A DNA stretch of 64,000 bases from Dastarcus helophoroides (lineage: Eukaryota > Arthropoda > Insecta > Coleoptera > Bothrideridae), in the NCBI GenBank assembly GCA_028583605.1, contig CM053332.1, positions 17,209,267-17,273,266 of the forward strand, in the 5' to 3' direction. Positions 36,120 through 47,355 of the stretch are shown here, piece after piece; the first letter of the stretch is position 1, and every line of letters starts with the position of its first letter. The notes under the pieces were generated by a model. The model ran no database searches. It worked only from the letters and a program-made list of their open reading frames with translations, and was not told where the DNA came from. The translations under genes and the position numbers were made by a program.

Positions 36120-36865
36120 TATGCTCGGATGCGTCGTTTAATATTTAAATTTGCTCTCTCGTTAGATAGGCAGGAAACTCGAAATTAGCCAGTCTTTAGT
36201 TGCAAGAATTCTGAAAGTGCAAACATTCATCCTTATAAAATGACAATCCTCCATGATATCTTAGAAGATGACCCGGATAGAAGACTCCAGTTGTGCGAAC
36301 AAATGATGGATCTACTGGAAAGCAATGTCTAAGTAAAGAAAATATCCTGTTTTCAGATAAATAAACGTTTATGTTAAATGGTGAGCTAAATCGTCAAAAT
36401 TGTCGTTACTGGGAAGACAGCAATCCACACTGGATGAGGGAAGGCCACACTCAACATCCAGAGAAAATTAATGTTTGGGCAGGGATTGTTGGTGATCGAG
36501 TTATAGAACCAATTTTCTTTCAAGAAAATCTCAATGGGGCGGGATATTTAAAATTTTTGCGGAAGGAGCTATTTCATGACTTGGTTAGTTTCCTGATCTA
36601 GTCGAAGCTGATGTCTCGAAAAGAAACATCTGGTTCCAACAAAACGGTGCCCTTCCTCATTGTGCAAGGCCTGTCCGTGAATATCTGGATGATGTATTTC
36701 CAGGCAGATGGATTGGTAGAAGAGGACCATTTGAATGGCCATCCAGGTCTCCGGACTTAACACCTATGGACTATTTCTCATGGGGGTATTTGAAGAGCAA
36801 AGTTTTTAACACCAAACCTGCATATATTAAGGAGTTGAAAGGACGAATAAGACAGGCCACTTAGA
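36120..36865 (+). pseudogene. Tc1/mariner-superfamily transposase pseudogene
   Basis: Readable pieces are ISQSLVARILKVQTFHPYKM, DDPDRRLQLCEQMMDLL, ILFSDK (first catalytic Asp, near 36352), then NPHWMREGHTQHPEKINVWA, GIVGDRVIEPIFFQENLNG, and, after a frameshift near 36600, WFQQNGALPHCARPVREYL, GRWIGRRGPFEWPSRSPDL and TPMDYFSWGYLKSKVF. The second catalytic position reads Asn (QQN) where Asp is usual. The third acidic residue is the Asp of PMDYF, 41 residues further on, so the spacing is DD41D-like. Stops and at least two frameshifts are present and the N-terminal DNA-binding domain is mostly missing. It is inactive. Confidence 0.8.
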
Positions 36866-38138
36866 CCACTTTGGTTCACTTTTAATTATCTCACTAACAG
36901 ACAATCGGGAAATATCAGATTTAAAGTTGAAAGCTTTCTAAATTGTGCAGACACCGGGTTATACGACCGAGAAATGGGAAAACTCTAGGACTTAAGGAAC
37001 GGCGAAATTAGAAGTCTGTCGTTCAGAATAATTATAATAAAAGCTCCAATAAAATTTACACAATAATAAAATTTATCGCTTCGACTGTGCCATTGTTGAA
37101 ACTTTCACGACGCACAAGTCGCGGTGCGGTGGCCCCTTTGGAGATCTTCCAGTGTCGTAGGGAAATAAAGTTTTATGGTGTTATTAAGTTGAGATTTAAA
37201 TGAGGATGGGCCAAATAAAAACTGCTTCTTAAATTAGCAGCAGCTTAAACTCATTTTTTGGATGCGCAGATAATGGTTCTCGTGATTTTCTTATTTACAT
37301 AAATCCTAGTTTCGTGAACTCTCCCCTGAATAGATCAGTGCATCTTGAGTTGAACAAAATATTGTTCTGTCAATTTCGCAAAGAAATTTTGGGTGAATTG
37401 TTTGTGACTTTGGATAGTTGATTAGGTTAGATTTCTTTTGTATTTGGCATTTTAGATGTTTTGTTTTATTGTGCTATACATAAAACATGTCCTGAGTGAT
37501 TAACAAATCAGTGCTTCTATGTAGATAGCTGAACATAGGCATAGAACACTACAGTAGTCACAGAAACTAAGGGTTTGTCAAAAATTCTAAATTTTTAGAT
37601 GATTTCCAAAAAACTGTAACTCAAAAAAAAATAAGTCACAGTAGAGAAAAATAGGGAGAAGCAAATGAAAGCTCCGAGTTTCTAGTTGTCAGGTTTTGCA
37701 TTAAAAAGTTTTTAGCCCCAGAATTCTTTCAGTAATTATAGGAAGAGCAAAACTTTTCGAAATAGTTGTTTGCTTTTAAAAAGGCTCACAGTCTTCAATA
37801 TTCTTTTTTGCAGTGCTTCCATTATAAAATTCTTGTAGATAATTTAAACTCTTTTAATTCAACTGGTCCCCGAGCCCTGTACCATGATTTTTTACTGGGT
37901 TATAGTCGTCCAAAACAAATAGGTTATTTTTGAGTCTCATAGTCAATAACTCTGAAAATAATGATCACCCAAAAATGCGAGTAGGGCTCTAAAAACTATA
38001 TAGTATTTTCTATATTCTCCCTCTAGTTATTGATTTTTGGTAACAAATATTCTAATACAACGTTTCCCAGTTAGTGGGTCGCGCCCCTGTACCGAGCCAG
38101 CGGGCTTGTTCAATTTTACGTTTTCATAAAATTTATAA
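36866..38138. other. Unannotated intergenic sequence
   Basis: No gene seen. Between 38060 and 38120, GTTTCCCAGTTAGTGGGTCG resembles the end of a hAT-type repeat, but no partner end was found. Confidence 0.35.
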
Positions 38139-38371
38139 AAAATTGAAATCCAAACCTTGTCTCCTGAAACAAAGAAAGATTAAAAAACACAACAAAGGTT
38201 GCTCTTATACGTTTCGACAGCCAAGCTATCATCTTCACAGAGATAACACTTAGGTTGGCTATCGAAACGCGCTAGAGCAACCTTTCTTGTGTTTTTTAAT
38301 GTTTCTTGATTTCAGAAAACAAGATTTGTATTTCAATTTTTAAAGATAACCAAGGACCAGTCCGTTTCACC
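38139..38371. mobile_element. F1 hairpin element, copy 6
   Basis: The left arm starts ATTGAAATCCAAACCTTG. The centre is near 38240, and the right arm ends with the family tail AAGGACCAGTCCGTTTCACC. The GATAGCTTGG hairpin is partly lost on the right side. Reverse orientation, like copy 2. Confidence 0.8.
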
Positions 38372-38384
38372 ATAATATTATGAT

Positions 38385-38875
38385 TCGAATGCACAGACCA
38401 ATAGGTTTAAACATTTATTAGATTCGAAGTTTGGAAACCAAAGACCGGTTTCGATCTTGTTAGATCTCGTCAGTTTGGTATATCCAACTCGAATGCTAAC
38501 AAATGTTTCGACAAGTAACTTCTAAAGAATTCACAGACGTCAAGCGTGTGACTCTTAGTACTACCACCTATTGGTCCATAGAGAAACTATGGCCATCGCC
38601 AACAATGTCGTATGCAAGTAGAATGCAACCTAGAGTACAAACTCATGCAGCCCTTCAGGCGTCGAAACCGGTGTTTAGTTTTCAAACTTCGAATCTAAAA
38701 GGTTCAAACCTATTGGTCTGTGCATTAGAATCCTTGTCTTCTGGGAAATGTTTCCTAGAGAGCAACCGCTTCGCTAGGTGGCAGTGTTTCAATTATTGGT
38801 AGTTCAGCTACCTATGATTCACTATACACGCCTAGAGGGCTGCATGAATTTGTAGTCTAGGTTACATTCTACTTG
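38385..38875. mobile_element. F2 hairpin element, copy 3 (long form)
   Basis: Outer arms AATGCACAGACCAATAGG (left) and CCTATTGGTCTGTGCATT (near 38710) are inverted. The tail follows to CTAGGTTACATTCTACTTG. The interior holds extra sequence, including an inverted copy of part of the tail (GAATGCAACCTAGAGTAC then CATGCAGCCCTTCAGGCG near 38620-38665). Flanking TAATATTATGA (left) and TAATAATATGA (right) could be an 11-bp target duplication with one mismatch. A 99-codon frame inside is fortuitous. Confidence 0.75.
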
Positions 38876-41800
38876 ATTCTACTTGCTATAATAATATGAA
38901 ATCAAGAAAAAAATTTTCTTTTGTAACCTTTTAAGAGAAGAGCAAAAACAATTTTTTTTTGATAATATTGTGGTAATAAATTTAGATTCTTTTTTTGTAT
39001 TTTTTATCACAAAATTTATATACTTTTAAAAATAGAATGAGTTGTTCTCGAAATTTAAATTTTTGATGACGTGCCGCACTATTTTATACCATGATAACGT
39101 GTGGCGTTTAGAAGCTGTAAAAATATCACCTTTTTTCAAATTTTTGATTTAAAATAGAGATTTTTAAATATCACAGTTTTAAAAAATTTTCTATAAAAAA
39201 ACTAGAAACACGTGAACATTGTCTAAAAAGTTGTTTAATTTTAAAATTTTTGTTTTTAAAAATCGAAATTTTTTAAAAAAGCTGAATTTTTTTATAAAGT
39301 CAAAATGTTTAAAATGATCAAGGTCTTCAATTAGACAGCATTTTAAAAAAAAAGTAGTTATTTTGAGAAGTTTAAAATGTGCGGCCGATAAAAATTTAAA
39401 AAGAGTCAAAATAGTTTAAAAAAGTGGAAAGCTTCAGAAAAGGAAAACTAAAATTTTTGCCAAAATTTTAATTATGTAAATAAAGTCGACATTCTCAAAA
39501 AAAAAAGTGTAAATTAAAAAAAATCAGTCAAGAGATCGATTTTGTAACAACGTCAACATTTAAAAAATTAATAGATTTTTTTCTAAATTTAGCCTTTTTT
39601 TTTGCTTGAGAATGTCGACTTTATTTACGTAATTAAAATATAAGTTTTCTTCTTCTTAAGCTTTCGACTATTTTTGACTATTTTGACTTTTTTTAAATTT
39701 TGATCGACTGCAGATTTTAACCTTTTTCAAAATCATTGTTTTTTAAAAAATACTGTCCAATTGAAAACCTCGATCATGTTAAAAATTCTGACTTTATAAA
39801 AATAACTAACTTTTTTAAGAAATTCGATTTTTAAGAACAAAAACTTATAAATCTAAACAATTTTTAGAAAATATTCACGTATTTTTAGTTTTTTTATTGA
39901 GGAATTTTTTGAAATGGTTGACATTATAAATCTTTATTTATTTTTGGTTGACATTTAAAAATCTCTATTTTTTCAAAATTTATATTTTTTGTTTTAAAAT
40001 TTCCATTCTTTTAATGTTGGCGTTTTTTCTAATAATTTTGCTTATTTTGGGAATTTCTACACTGATTTCAAAATTACCAAATTTTGCAATGTTTTGACTT
40101 ATTTTGAAAATCTCCACATTTTTCGAGATTTCAGCCACTTTTCAAAAATGTTATTTTATTAAAAATTTCTACTCAAAGTTTTGACTTCTTCTGGAAGTTT
40201 TCACTTTATTTTTGAAAAATTATAGTTATTTTCTGAATTTTCTATTTTTTTTTCTAAATACTTTGCGATTGAAAACCTCGAAATCTGACTTTATAAAAGA
40301 ATCCAACTTTTTTAAAAAATTCGATTTTTAAAAACAAAAAAATTTAAATTTAAACAACTTTTTAGAAAATGTTCACGTATTTCTAGTTTTCTTATTGAAG
40401 ATTTTTTTGAAATGGTTGACATTAAAAATCTCCATTTATTGTTGGTTGACATTTAAAAGTCTCCACTTTTTTTCAAACTTTATATTTTTTGTTTCAAAAT
40501 TTCCATTATTTTTAATATTGGCGTTTTTTCTAATAATTTTGCTTATTTTGGGAATTTCTATACTATAATTCAAAATTCCCAAATTTTGCAAGTGGTTTGA
40601 CTTATTTTAAAAATTTCCACATTTTTTCGAGATTTCAGCTACTCTTTAAAAATGTCATTTTATTGAAAATTTCTACTCAAAGTGTTGACTTCTTCTGGTA
40701 GTTATTTATCACTTTATTTTTGAAAAATTATAGTTATTTTCTGAATTTTGTATTTTGCCTCGATATTATTTCAAAAGGTGGCCTTTTTTCTAACAATTTT
40801 GCTCATTTTGACAATTTATATATTTATTTCAAAATTTTCAATTTTTCGCAACTTTTTGACTTATTTTAAGAATGGCCAGCTTTTTCGAAATTTTGGCTAT
40901 TTTTTAAAAAATGTTTTTTTAATATTTTGGAAATTTTGGCCCAACTTTTTTATTTTTTCTGGAATTGTTTACTTAATTTTTGAAAAATTATAGTTATTTT
41001 CCAAATTTTATATTTTGGCCCGATTTCTTTTCAAAAGCTGGACTTTTTTTTAAATAATTCTGCCTTTTCTCGAAATGATGACTTTTTCAAATATTTGTAT
41101 TCTTTTCTGAAGAATTCGACATTTATGAAAATTACAACATTTTTTTTTTAAATTTGGACTTCCTGAATTGAAAATTTCGACTTTCTGAAAACTGATTTCT
41201 TGGAATATTGACATTTGAAAATTTCCATTATTCCTGATTTTGACATTTTTATAAGAATTTCGTTGTATGCTTTTTATAAATATAGCTTTGTCTAAAAAAA
41301 TCAACATTGCAAAATTTCCTTGTTCTCATTTTTATCAACATTTCGACTTTTTCTAAAAATTTGGTCTTCAAATTTTCTACTTTTTCTTAAAATTTTGACT
41401 TTTTGTAAATTTGAATTTAAAAATTGACAAATCTATTTCAATTTTTTTCAAATTTTAAGTCTTGTCAAAATTACCACCTTTTCAAAATTTTGAGTTTTTG
41501 AAAATACGGTCAGAAGATTTTGACTCTTTTTTGCATATTTTGGCTTTCTCTAAATTTACTTTTACGGTCATTGACTTAAAAATTTCTTAATTTTTTTAAT
41601 TTCGACTTTAATTATATTATTACATATTATTACATTATTTTGGAAATTTCGTTCTTTTTGAAAAGTTTTACTCTTTCAGAATTTTAACGCTTCTCAAATT
41701 TCAGGTTTTTCTGAAAATTTTAACTTTTTGAAAATTTTGGCCTTTCAAAATCTCTATTTCTCTTTCCAAAATTTCCACTTTTTACGAAATTTCCACTTTT

Positions 41801-42103
41801 TTCAAAATATCACTTTTTTCAAATTATCACTTTTTTAAAATATCCACTTTTTTCAAAATTTCTAATATTTTAAAAATTTTGTCTAATTTTAAAAATTTCG
41901 ATTTTATATCAAAATTCCTACTTTTTTAAAAGTATGATTTAAATTGAAGATTTCCAGTTTTTTAGAAATTTTGACTTTTCTTAAAGAGTATCATCTGTTT
42001 AAAAATTTTAAATTTTATTTATTTTTTCAAAAATTACTGCTTTAAACTCATAGAAATTAAAAATTTAAGATTTAAATTTGGATTGTTGATATGAATTGAA
42101 AAA
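38876..42103. repeat. AT-rich oligomer tract with 508-bp tandem duplication
   Basis: This is a 3.2-kb stretch of TTTTGACTTTTT/AAATTTC monomers with no recognised hAT ends. A higher-order duplication has landmarks TTGAAAACCTCGA at 39761 and 40269, and TGAAAAATTATAGTTATTTT at 40213, 40721 and 40981. This gives 508-bp units followed by a partial unit of about 260 bp. T-rich bias on the plus strand is strong from about 39600 on, but A-rich between about 39180 and 39560. No coding. Confidence 0.75.
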
Positions 42104-42345
42104 TCACAATAAAAAATTGGATGGAAGGGACTGGTCCTTGGTTATCTTCAAAAATTGAAATACAGAACTTGTCCCCTGAAACCAAGAAATATTAAAAAAC
42201 ATAACAAAGGTTGCTCTAACGCAGTTTCTCTCTGAAGATTGACAGCTGGGCTGTCGAAACGCGTTAGAGCAACCTTTGCTTGTGTTTTTTAATCTTTCTT
42301 GGTTTCAGGGGACAAGTTCTGTATTTCAATTTTCACAATAAAAAA
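42104..42345 (+). mobile_element. F1 hairpin element, copy 7, with perfect 13-bp target duplication
   Basis: Element 42117-42332 is flanked by TCACAATAAAAAA on both sides (42104-42116 and 42333-42345). The tail (GGAAGGGACTGGTCCTTGG) is on the left, then the inverted arms. The right arm ends GTATTTCAATTT. The centre of the left arm has lost its hairpin (AACGCAGTTTCTCTCTGAAG). This copy gives the clearest view of the F1 boundaries: an unpaired tail at one end only. Confidence 0.88.
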
Positions 42346-42346
42346 G

Positions 42347-42645
42347 TTAAAATTTCACATAATTTTGGTATAACGGACTGGTCCTTCGTTATCTTCAAAA
42401 ACCGAAATACAAATCTTGTTCCCTGAAACCAAGAAAGAATAATAACACATAAAAAAGGTACTCTTAGTCGTTTCGATAGCCAAGCTATCATCTTCAGAGA
42501 GCTACTAATAATATCAACCTAATAGTATCTCTCTGAAGATGATAGCTTGGCTATCGAAACGCGTTAGAGCATCATCTGTTGTGTTTTTTTTATTCCCTCT
42601 TGGTTTCAGAGAACAAGAGTTGTATTTCAATATTTAAAATTTTAC
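42347..42645 (+). mobile_element. F1 hairpin element, copy 8, with 12-bp target duplication
   Basis: Flanked by TTAAAATTTCAC (42347-42358) and TTAAAATTTTAC (42634-42645), 11 of 12 bases matching. Both arms keep the small inner hairpin: ATAGCCAAGCTATCATC on the left and GATGATAGCTTGGCTATC on the right, then GAAACGCGTTAGAGC. Inserted one base beyond the copy 7 target duplication. Confidence 0.85.
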
Positions 42646-43017
42646 GTTTAAGTTCATTTTAAAATTTCCATTTGTAAGTAAAAAGCGATCTACTCACTTT
42701 TTTAATCAACATGCAATTTTTGTAAAAAATGCTAAATAATTCTATAAAAAAAAGCAATTATAACATCTGATTTCTAAATTTCAAGAAAAAAAGTCCAAAT
42801 TTCTATTTTAAAGTCGAGATCTTAGTTTAAAAAATTTCCGGTTTTCACTTGAAAGTTTGTAAAAATCAGTGTCAATTAATTGCGATGTTGAGAAAAATTC
42901 TAGCTAAAATTGGCTTTAGAAAAAAGACGAGATTGAATTTGGACCAGAAGTTTCGAAAAAATTAAACGTTTGGGTTGGAAAAACCTAAAAAGGAAATGAC
43001 ATTTTAATTTGATTAAG
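42646..43017. repeat. AT-rich oligomer filler
   Basis: AT-rich sequence like that on either side; probably host DNA of the F1 cluster. No other feature. Confidence 0.4.
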
Positions 43018-43273
43018 AAAAAATCTGAATTTGGTGGAACGGACTGGCCCTTGGTTATCGTCAAAAGTTGAAGTACAAATCTTGTCCCCTGAAACCAAGA
43101 AAGAATAAAAAACACAACAGAGGTTGCTTCAACAAAAGCTATCATCTTGCAGTATCTCTCTGAAGATGATAGCTTGGCTATCGAAACGCGTTAAAGCAAC
43201 CTCTGTTGTGTTTTTTAATCTTTCTTGGTTTTAGGTAGACAAAATTTGTAATTCAATTTTTAAAAAATCTAAA
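43018..43273 (+). mobile_element. F1 hairpin element, copy 9
   Basis: Flanked by AAAAAATCTGAA (43018-43029) and AAAAAATCTAAA (43262-43273). The tail TTGGTGGAACGGACTGG is on the left. The left arm is shortened near its centre (CTTCAACAAAAGCTATC). The right arm is complete through CTCTGAAGATGATAGC, GCTATCGAAACGCGTT and TTTCTTGG. Confidence 0.85.
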
Positions 43274-43410
43274 AAAAACCTCACGACTTCTAAGGGCGAC
43301 TTCTAAAGAAAAAACGTCGAAATAAAGTAAATTAACATTTTAAGATAAACATCAAAAATTGAAAGTTTAAATTGGGAATGTTTTGACAAGTTTTACCACA
43401 TTTCATGACT

Positions 43411-45961
43411 TTTTTCAGAGGTTTGACCTTATTTTCAAAATTTTGGCTTAAACCAACAACAGTCTACAGTTTCTTATTGAAATTTTGACTCTGAAATTTA
43501 AAATAGCAAGATTTCAACCGAAATTTTGGGAAAAAGACTGCATTTTAACGTCCACTGTTTGAAAAAATGTAAAAAAAAACAGAGAGTATCAAAATTTTAA
43601 AAGATACTTAAACTGGAGAAAAAATCCAGCCTCAAGATTAAAGAGAAATAAACTTTAAAAGCTTTAACTGGGAATTTCGAGGCAAAATTTTGGGATCAAA
43701 GTCGAAATTTTGAGAAAGATTCCTGGAAATCAAAGGGAAAATTTTAAATTCTAACTTCAAAATGCAGTCGAAATTTAGAAAGAAAAGCGAAATTTCAAGA
43801 TCCATGTCAGAAAATACATGTGAGGAAAAAAAAATAAAAAACAAAAATTCTTTCAAGGCATATCAAAATTTCTAAAAAGGCGCCGAAAACGATTTAATTG
43901 ATCTCAAATAGGAAGTCTGATGCGTTTTCTCCAGCTGCCAGAGCAATCTTGGGAGATTGTTAGCACTTCTAGTTGTCTCGAAGGAATCCTCCCGTGAAAG
44001 TGCTCGCGAATGGCTGATATTGCCGCCTCGCTGCATCCCCTATCACCAGTACTTTTTTTCAAAGGTTTGACCTTATTTCCAAAATTTTGGCTTGAAGCCA
44101 ACAAGAGTCTACAATTTTTGATTGAAATGTTGACTCTGAATTTTAAAATAGCAAGATTTCAAGCGAATTTTGAGAAAAAGGCTGCAGTTTAACGTCGACT
44201 ATTTGAAAAAATATAAAAAAACAGAAAGTATCGAAATTTTAAAAGATATTCAGCTTGGAGAAAAAATCCAGCCTTAAGATTAAAGAGAAATAAACTTTAA
44301 AAATTAACTTGGAATTTCGAGGCAACATTTTGGGATCAAATTCGAAACTTTGAGAAAGAATCCTGGAAATAAAAAAGGAAATTTTGAATTCTAACCTCAA
44401 TAAAGTCGAAATTTGGAAAGAAAAGCGAAATTTCAAGATACATGTCAGAAAAAACATGTGAGAAAAAAAAATAAAAAACAAAAATTCTTTCAAGGCCTAT
44501 TAAAATTTCTAAAAAGGCGCCGAAAACGATTTAATTGATCTCAAATAGGAAGTCTGATGCGTTTTCTCCAGCTGCCAGAGCAATCTTGAGAGATTGTTAG
44601 CACTTCTAGTTGTCTCGAAGGAATTCGACCATGAAAGTGCTCGCGAGTGGCTGCTAATGCCGCGTCGCTGCATCCCCTATCACCAGTACTTTTTTTCAAA
44701 GGTTTGACCTTATTTCCAAAATTTTGGCTTGAAGCCAACAACAGTCTACAATTTTTGATTGAAATGTTGACTCTGAATTTTAAAATAGCAAGATTTCAAG
44801 CGAATTTTGAGAAAAAGGCTGCAGTTTAACGTCGACTATTTGAAAAAATATAAAAAAAACAGAAGTATCATAATTTTAAAAGATACCCAGGCTGGAGAAA
44901 AAATCCGGGCTTAAGATTAACGAGAAATAAACTTTAAAAACTTTAACTCGGAATTTCGAGGCAAATTTTGGAATCAAAGTCGAAATTTTGATAAAGTATC
45001 CTGAAAATAAAAGAGGAAGTTTTAAATTCTAACCTTAAAATGTAGTCGAAATTTGGAAAGAAAAGCGAAATTTCAAGATACATGTCAGAAAATAGATGTG
45101 AGAAAAAAAAGAAAAAACAAAAATTCTTTCAAGGCATATCAAAATTTCTAAAAAGGCACCAAGAACGATTTAATTTATCTCAAAGGAAGTCTAATGCGTT
45201 TTCTCCAGCTGCGGGAGCAATCTTGAGAGATTGCCAGCACTTCTAGTTGTCTGAAAGGAATCCTCCCGTAAAAGTGCTCGCGAATGGCTGCTAATGCCGC
45301 ATCGCTGCATCCCCCATCGCCAGTACTTCTTTCAAAGGTTTGACCTTATTTTTAAAATTTTGGCCTGAAGCCAACAACAGTTTACAATTTTTTATTGAAA
45401 TTTTGACTCTGAAATTCAAAATAACAAGATTTCAACCGAAATTTGGAGAAAAACACTCTGCATTTTAGCGTCGACTGTTTGAAAAAATGTAAAATAACAG
45501 AAAGTATCAACATTTTTAAAGATACGTAACCTGGAGAAAAAATCCAGGCTTAAGATTAAAGAGAAATAAACTTCAAAAACTTTAACTCGGAATTTCAAGG
45601 CAACATTTTGGGATCAAAGTCGAAATTTTGAGAAAGTATCCTGGAAATAAAAGAGTAAGTTTTGAATTATAACCTCAAAATGTAGTCGGAATTTAAAAAG
45701 AAAAGCGAAATTTCAAGACACATGCAGAAAAATAAATGTGAGAAAAAAAACAAAAATTCTTTCAAGGCATATCAAAATTTCTAAAAAGGCGCCGGAAACG
45801 ATTTAATTTATCTGAAATAGGAAGTCTGACGCGTCTTCTTCAGCTGAGAGAGCGATCTCGAGAGATTGCCGACACTCCTAGTTGTCTCGAAGGAATCCGA
45901 CCATGAAAGTGCTCGCGAATGGCTGCTAATGCCGCGCCGTTGCATTCCCCATCACCAGTGC
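43411..45961. repeat. Tandem array, about 637-bp unit, four copies
   Basis: Units start near AGGTTTGACCTTATTT at 43411, 44052, 44690 and 45327, and the array ends at 45961. Each unit is about three-quarters AT-rich oligomer and ends in a GC-richer block of about 140 bp (43910-44052, 44547-44690, 45185-45326, 45822-45961) with GCGTTTTCTCCAGCTGC, GTTGTCTCGAAGGAAT and AAAGTGCTCGCGAATGGCTG. On the minus strand the GC-richer block stays open and reads EHFHGRIPSRQLE in several units, but no domain is recognisable. The array ends sharply at CACCAGTG. Its class is unknown. Confidence 0.88.
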
Positions 45962-46920
45962 TAGCTATTGGTTTTTGATAAGACGTTTTTTTAGTAGATG
46001 AGAAAGATAACGGAAGATTACAAATACTGAAAAGCCAAAGATATTGATTGTAACTCTTTAGCTTCAACTTCAAAGTACCCCAAAGAAACCCTAAAGCTTT
46101 CACAGCTTTTTTTTCATTGCGCTTGGAAAATTAATTTTTACAAAAAATTATCTAGATACAATTTTAATTTATTTTTCATTAGTGATTCCCTTCGACCTTT
46201 AAATTATCCTGCGAAGGATAAAGTCCTCTGGTCGTTTGATTTCAAGTTATTTCAACAGGCGAGATTTTTGTTGCAGAATAAGTTCCCAATTAAATGTCCT
46301 TGAGTAAAATGAAACATCAAGTTGCGCTTCATCTGCGTTATTTCCTTGATTTTTATATTATTCTGCTCATTTTGGACGAAATTCTATTTATGCTAATAAC
46401 AAGTAATAACTGTACCATTCAAGCTTATATCAGCTTTCCCCCTCTTAACGAGCTTTCTAAAATCCAGCAAAGGTTGTCAGAGGTAAATAATTTTAACTAA
46501 ACGATGTCAGGAAAGCCAAATATACGCATTTACTGGGGGGAATCCTCGGTAATATCAAACCGACACTGTAGTATTTGTGGTTCGAGAAAATTGCTTTGCA
46601 CATATCTAACGAGCCGCGCTGCAAGTCAAGTCTCTTTTCAGTTACTATTCCAATTTGCCGTTTTAAACTAATGCCCTGTTAATTCCGACAAACAAACTTA
46701 ATTTGAGCAAACAAGTGGGTTTTGAGCGGGGCTTACCGGATGCCTAAGCAGAATTACCCCGAGCTCGATCCAAGAATGTCGTACATCTTTTATCATGACT
46801 TCTAATTAATAGACGCTGCGGCTGTTGATCTCATCTACCTAGAAATAGTTGTATACAGTGGAATTTAATTGCTAAATCGTCTGATATGAAAATTTAATCA
46901 CTTGAAATACCAGCTACTTC
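45962..46920. other. Non-repetitive sequence
   Basis: Ordinary AT-rich sequence without oligomer filler. A 68-codon frame at 46294 has no recognisable features. No feature can be supported. Confidence 0.35.
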
Positions 46921-46950
46921 TTTATTATTATTATTATTATTATTATTATT
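46921..46950. repeat. (TTA)n microsatellite
   Basis: About ten uninterrupted TTA/ATT triplets. Confidence 0.95.
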
Positions 46951-47074
46951 GAATTTTCGATATTGGGTTTTTATAATTTTTTTTCTAAGGTGGATTTTAG
47001 AGTGATGGTGGAGCTAATTAGCGTGATAGTCACGCGAAATCGTCAGTTCTCCCCTATCAAGAAGCGCTCAAGGC

Positions 47075-47190
47075 GCCTAGAAACGTTCATTTCCAAAATT
47101 CGTGACCGGCACCGGGGCTGGAACCCGCGACAGCCGCAACCTGCCACACGAATGGCGTTCCCTTTTTTATCGCGCCATATCGTCTGTTGA
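47075..47190 (-). other. Possible tRNA-derived SINE fragment
   Basis: On the minus strand, GCGGGTTCCAGCCCCGG resembles a polymerase III B box with its T-stem, and GTGTGGCAGGTTGCGG upstream is weakly A-box-like. The spacing is too short for a normal tRNA promoter and no tRNA fold is complete. The segment is much more GC-rich than its surroundings. It may be a decayed SINE head. Confidence 0.25.
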
Positions 47191-47264
47191 ATTTAAAACA
47201 TAACTCGCTTAATATAAGTCAAATTGACTGCGTGAAAAGTGTTGCCCTCTCAACATCAATGTCA

Positions 47265-47355
47265 TCAACATCCATCATCCATCTGAACTCAGAACTCATC
47301 GATGTTTTATGAATGCTAATCAACATCCATCATCCATTTGAACTCGGAACTCATC
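47265..47355. repeat. Short direct repeat, 36-bp unit, two copies
   Basis: TCAACATCCATCATCCAT followed by TGAACTC(A/G)GAACTCATC occurs at 47265-47300 and 47320-47355, spacing 55 bp, with two mismatches. Origin unknown. Confidence 0.85.

Noticed and set aside
38055..38120. Another hAT end (GTTTCCCAGTTAGTGGGTCG)
   Set aside because: It resembles a terminal motif, but no partner end or 8-bp duplication was found.
25000..46000. CRISPR-like regular repeats
   Set aside because: Units are hundreds of bases long, diverged and without unique spacers of constant size. The sequence is eukaryotic and the repeats are tandem satellites or transposon parts.
47075..47190. A complete tRNA gene
   Set aside because: Only a B-box-like word is present. 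A-box spacing and the cloverleaf arms are not satisfied, so it is kept only as a weak SINE-like fragment.
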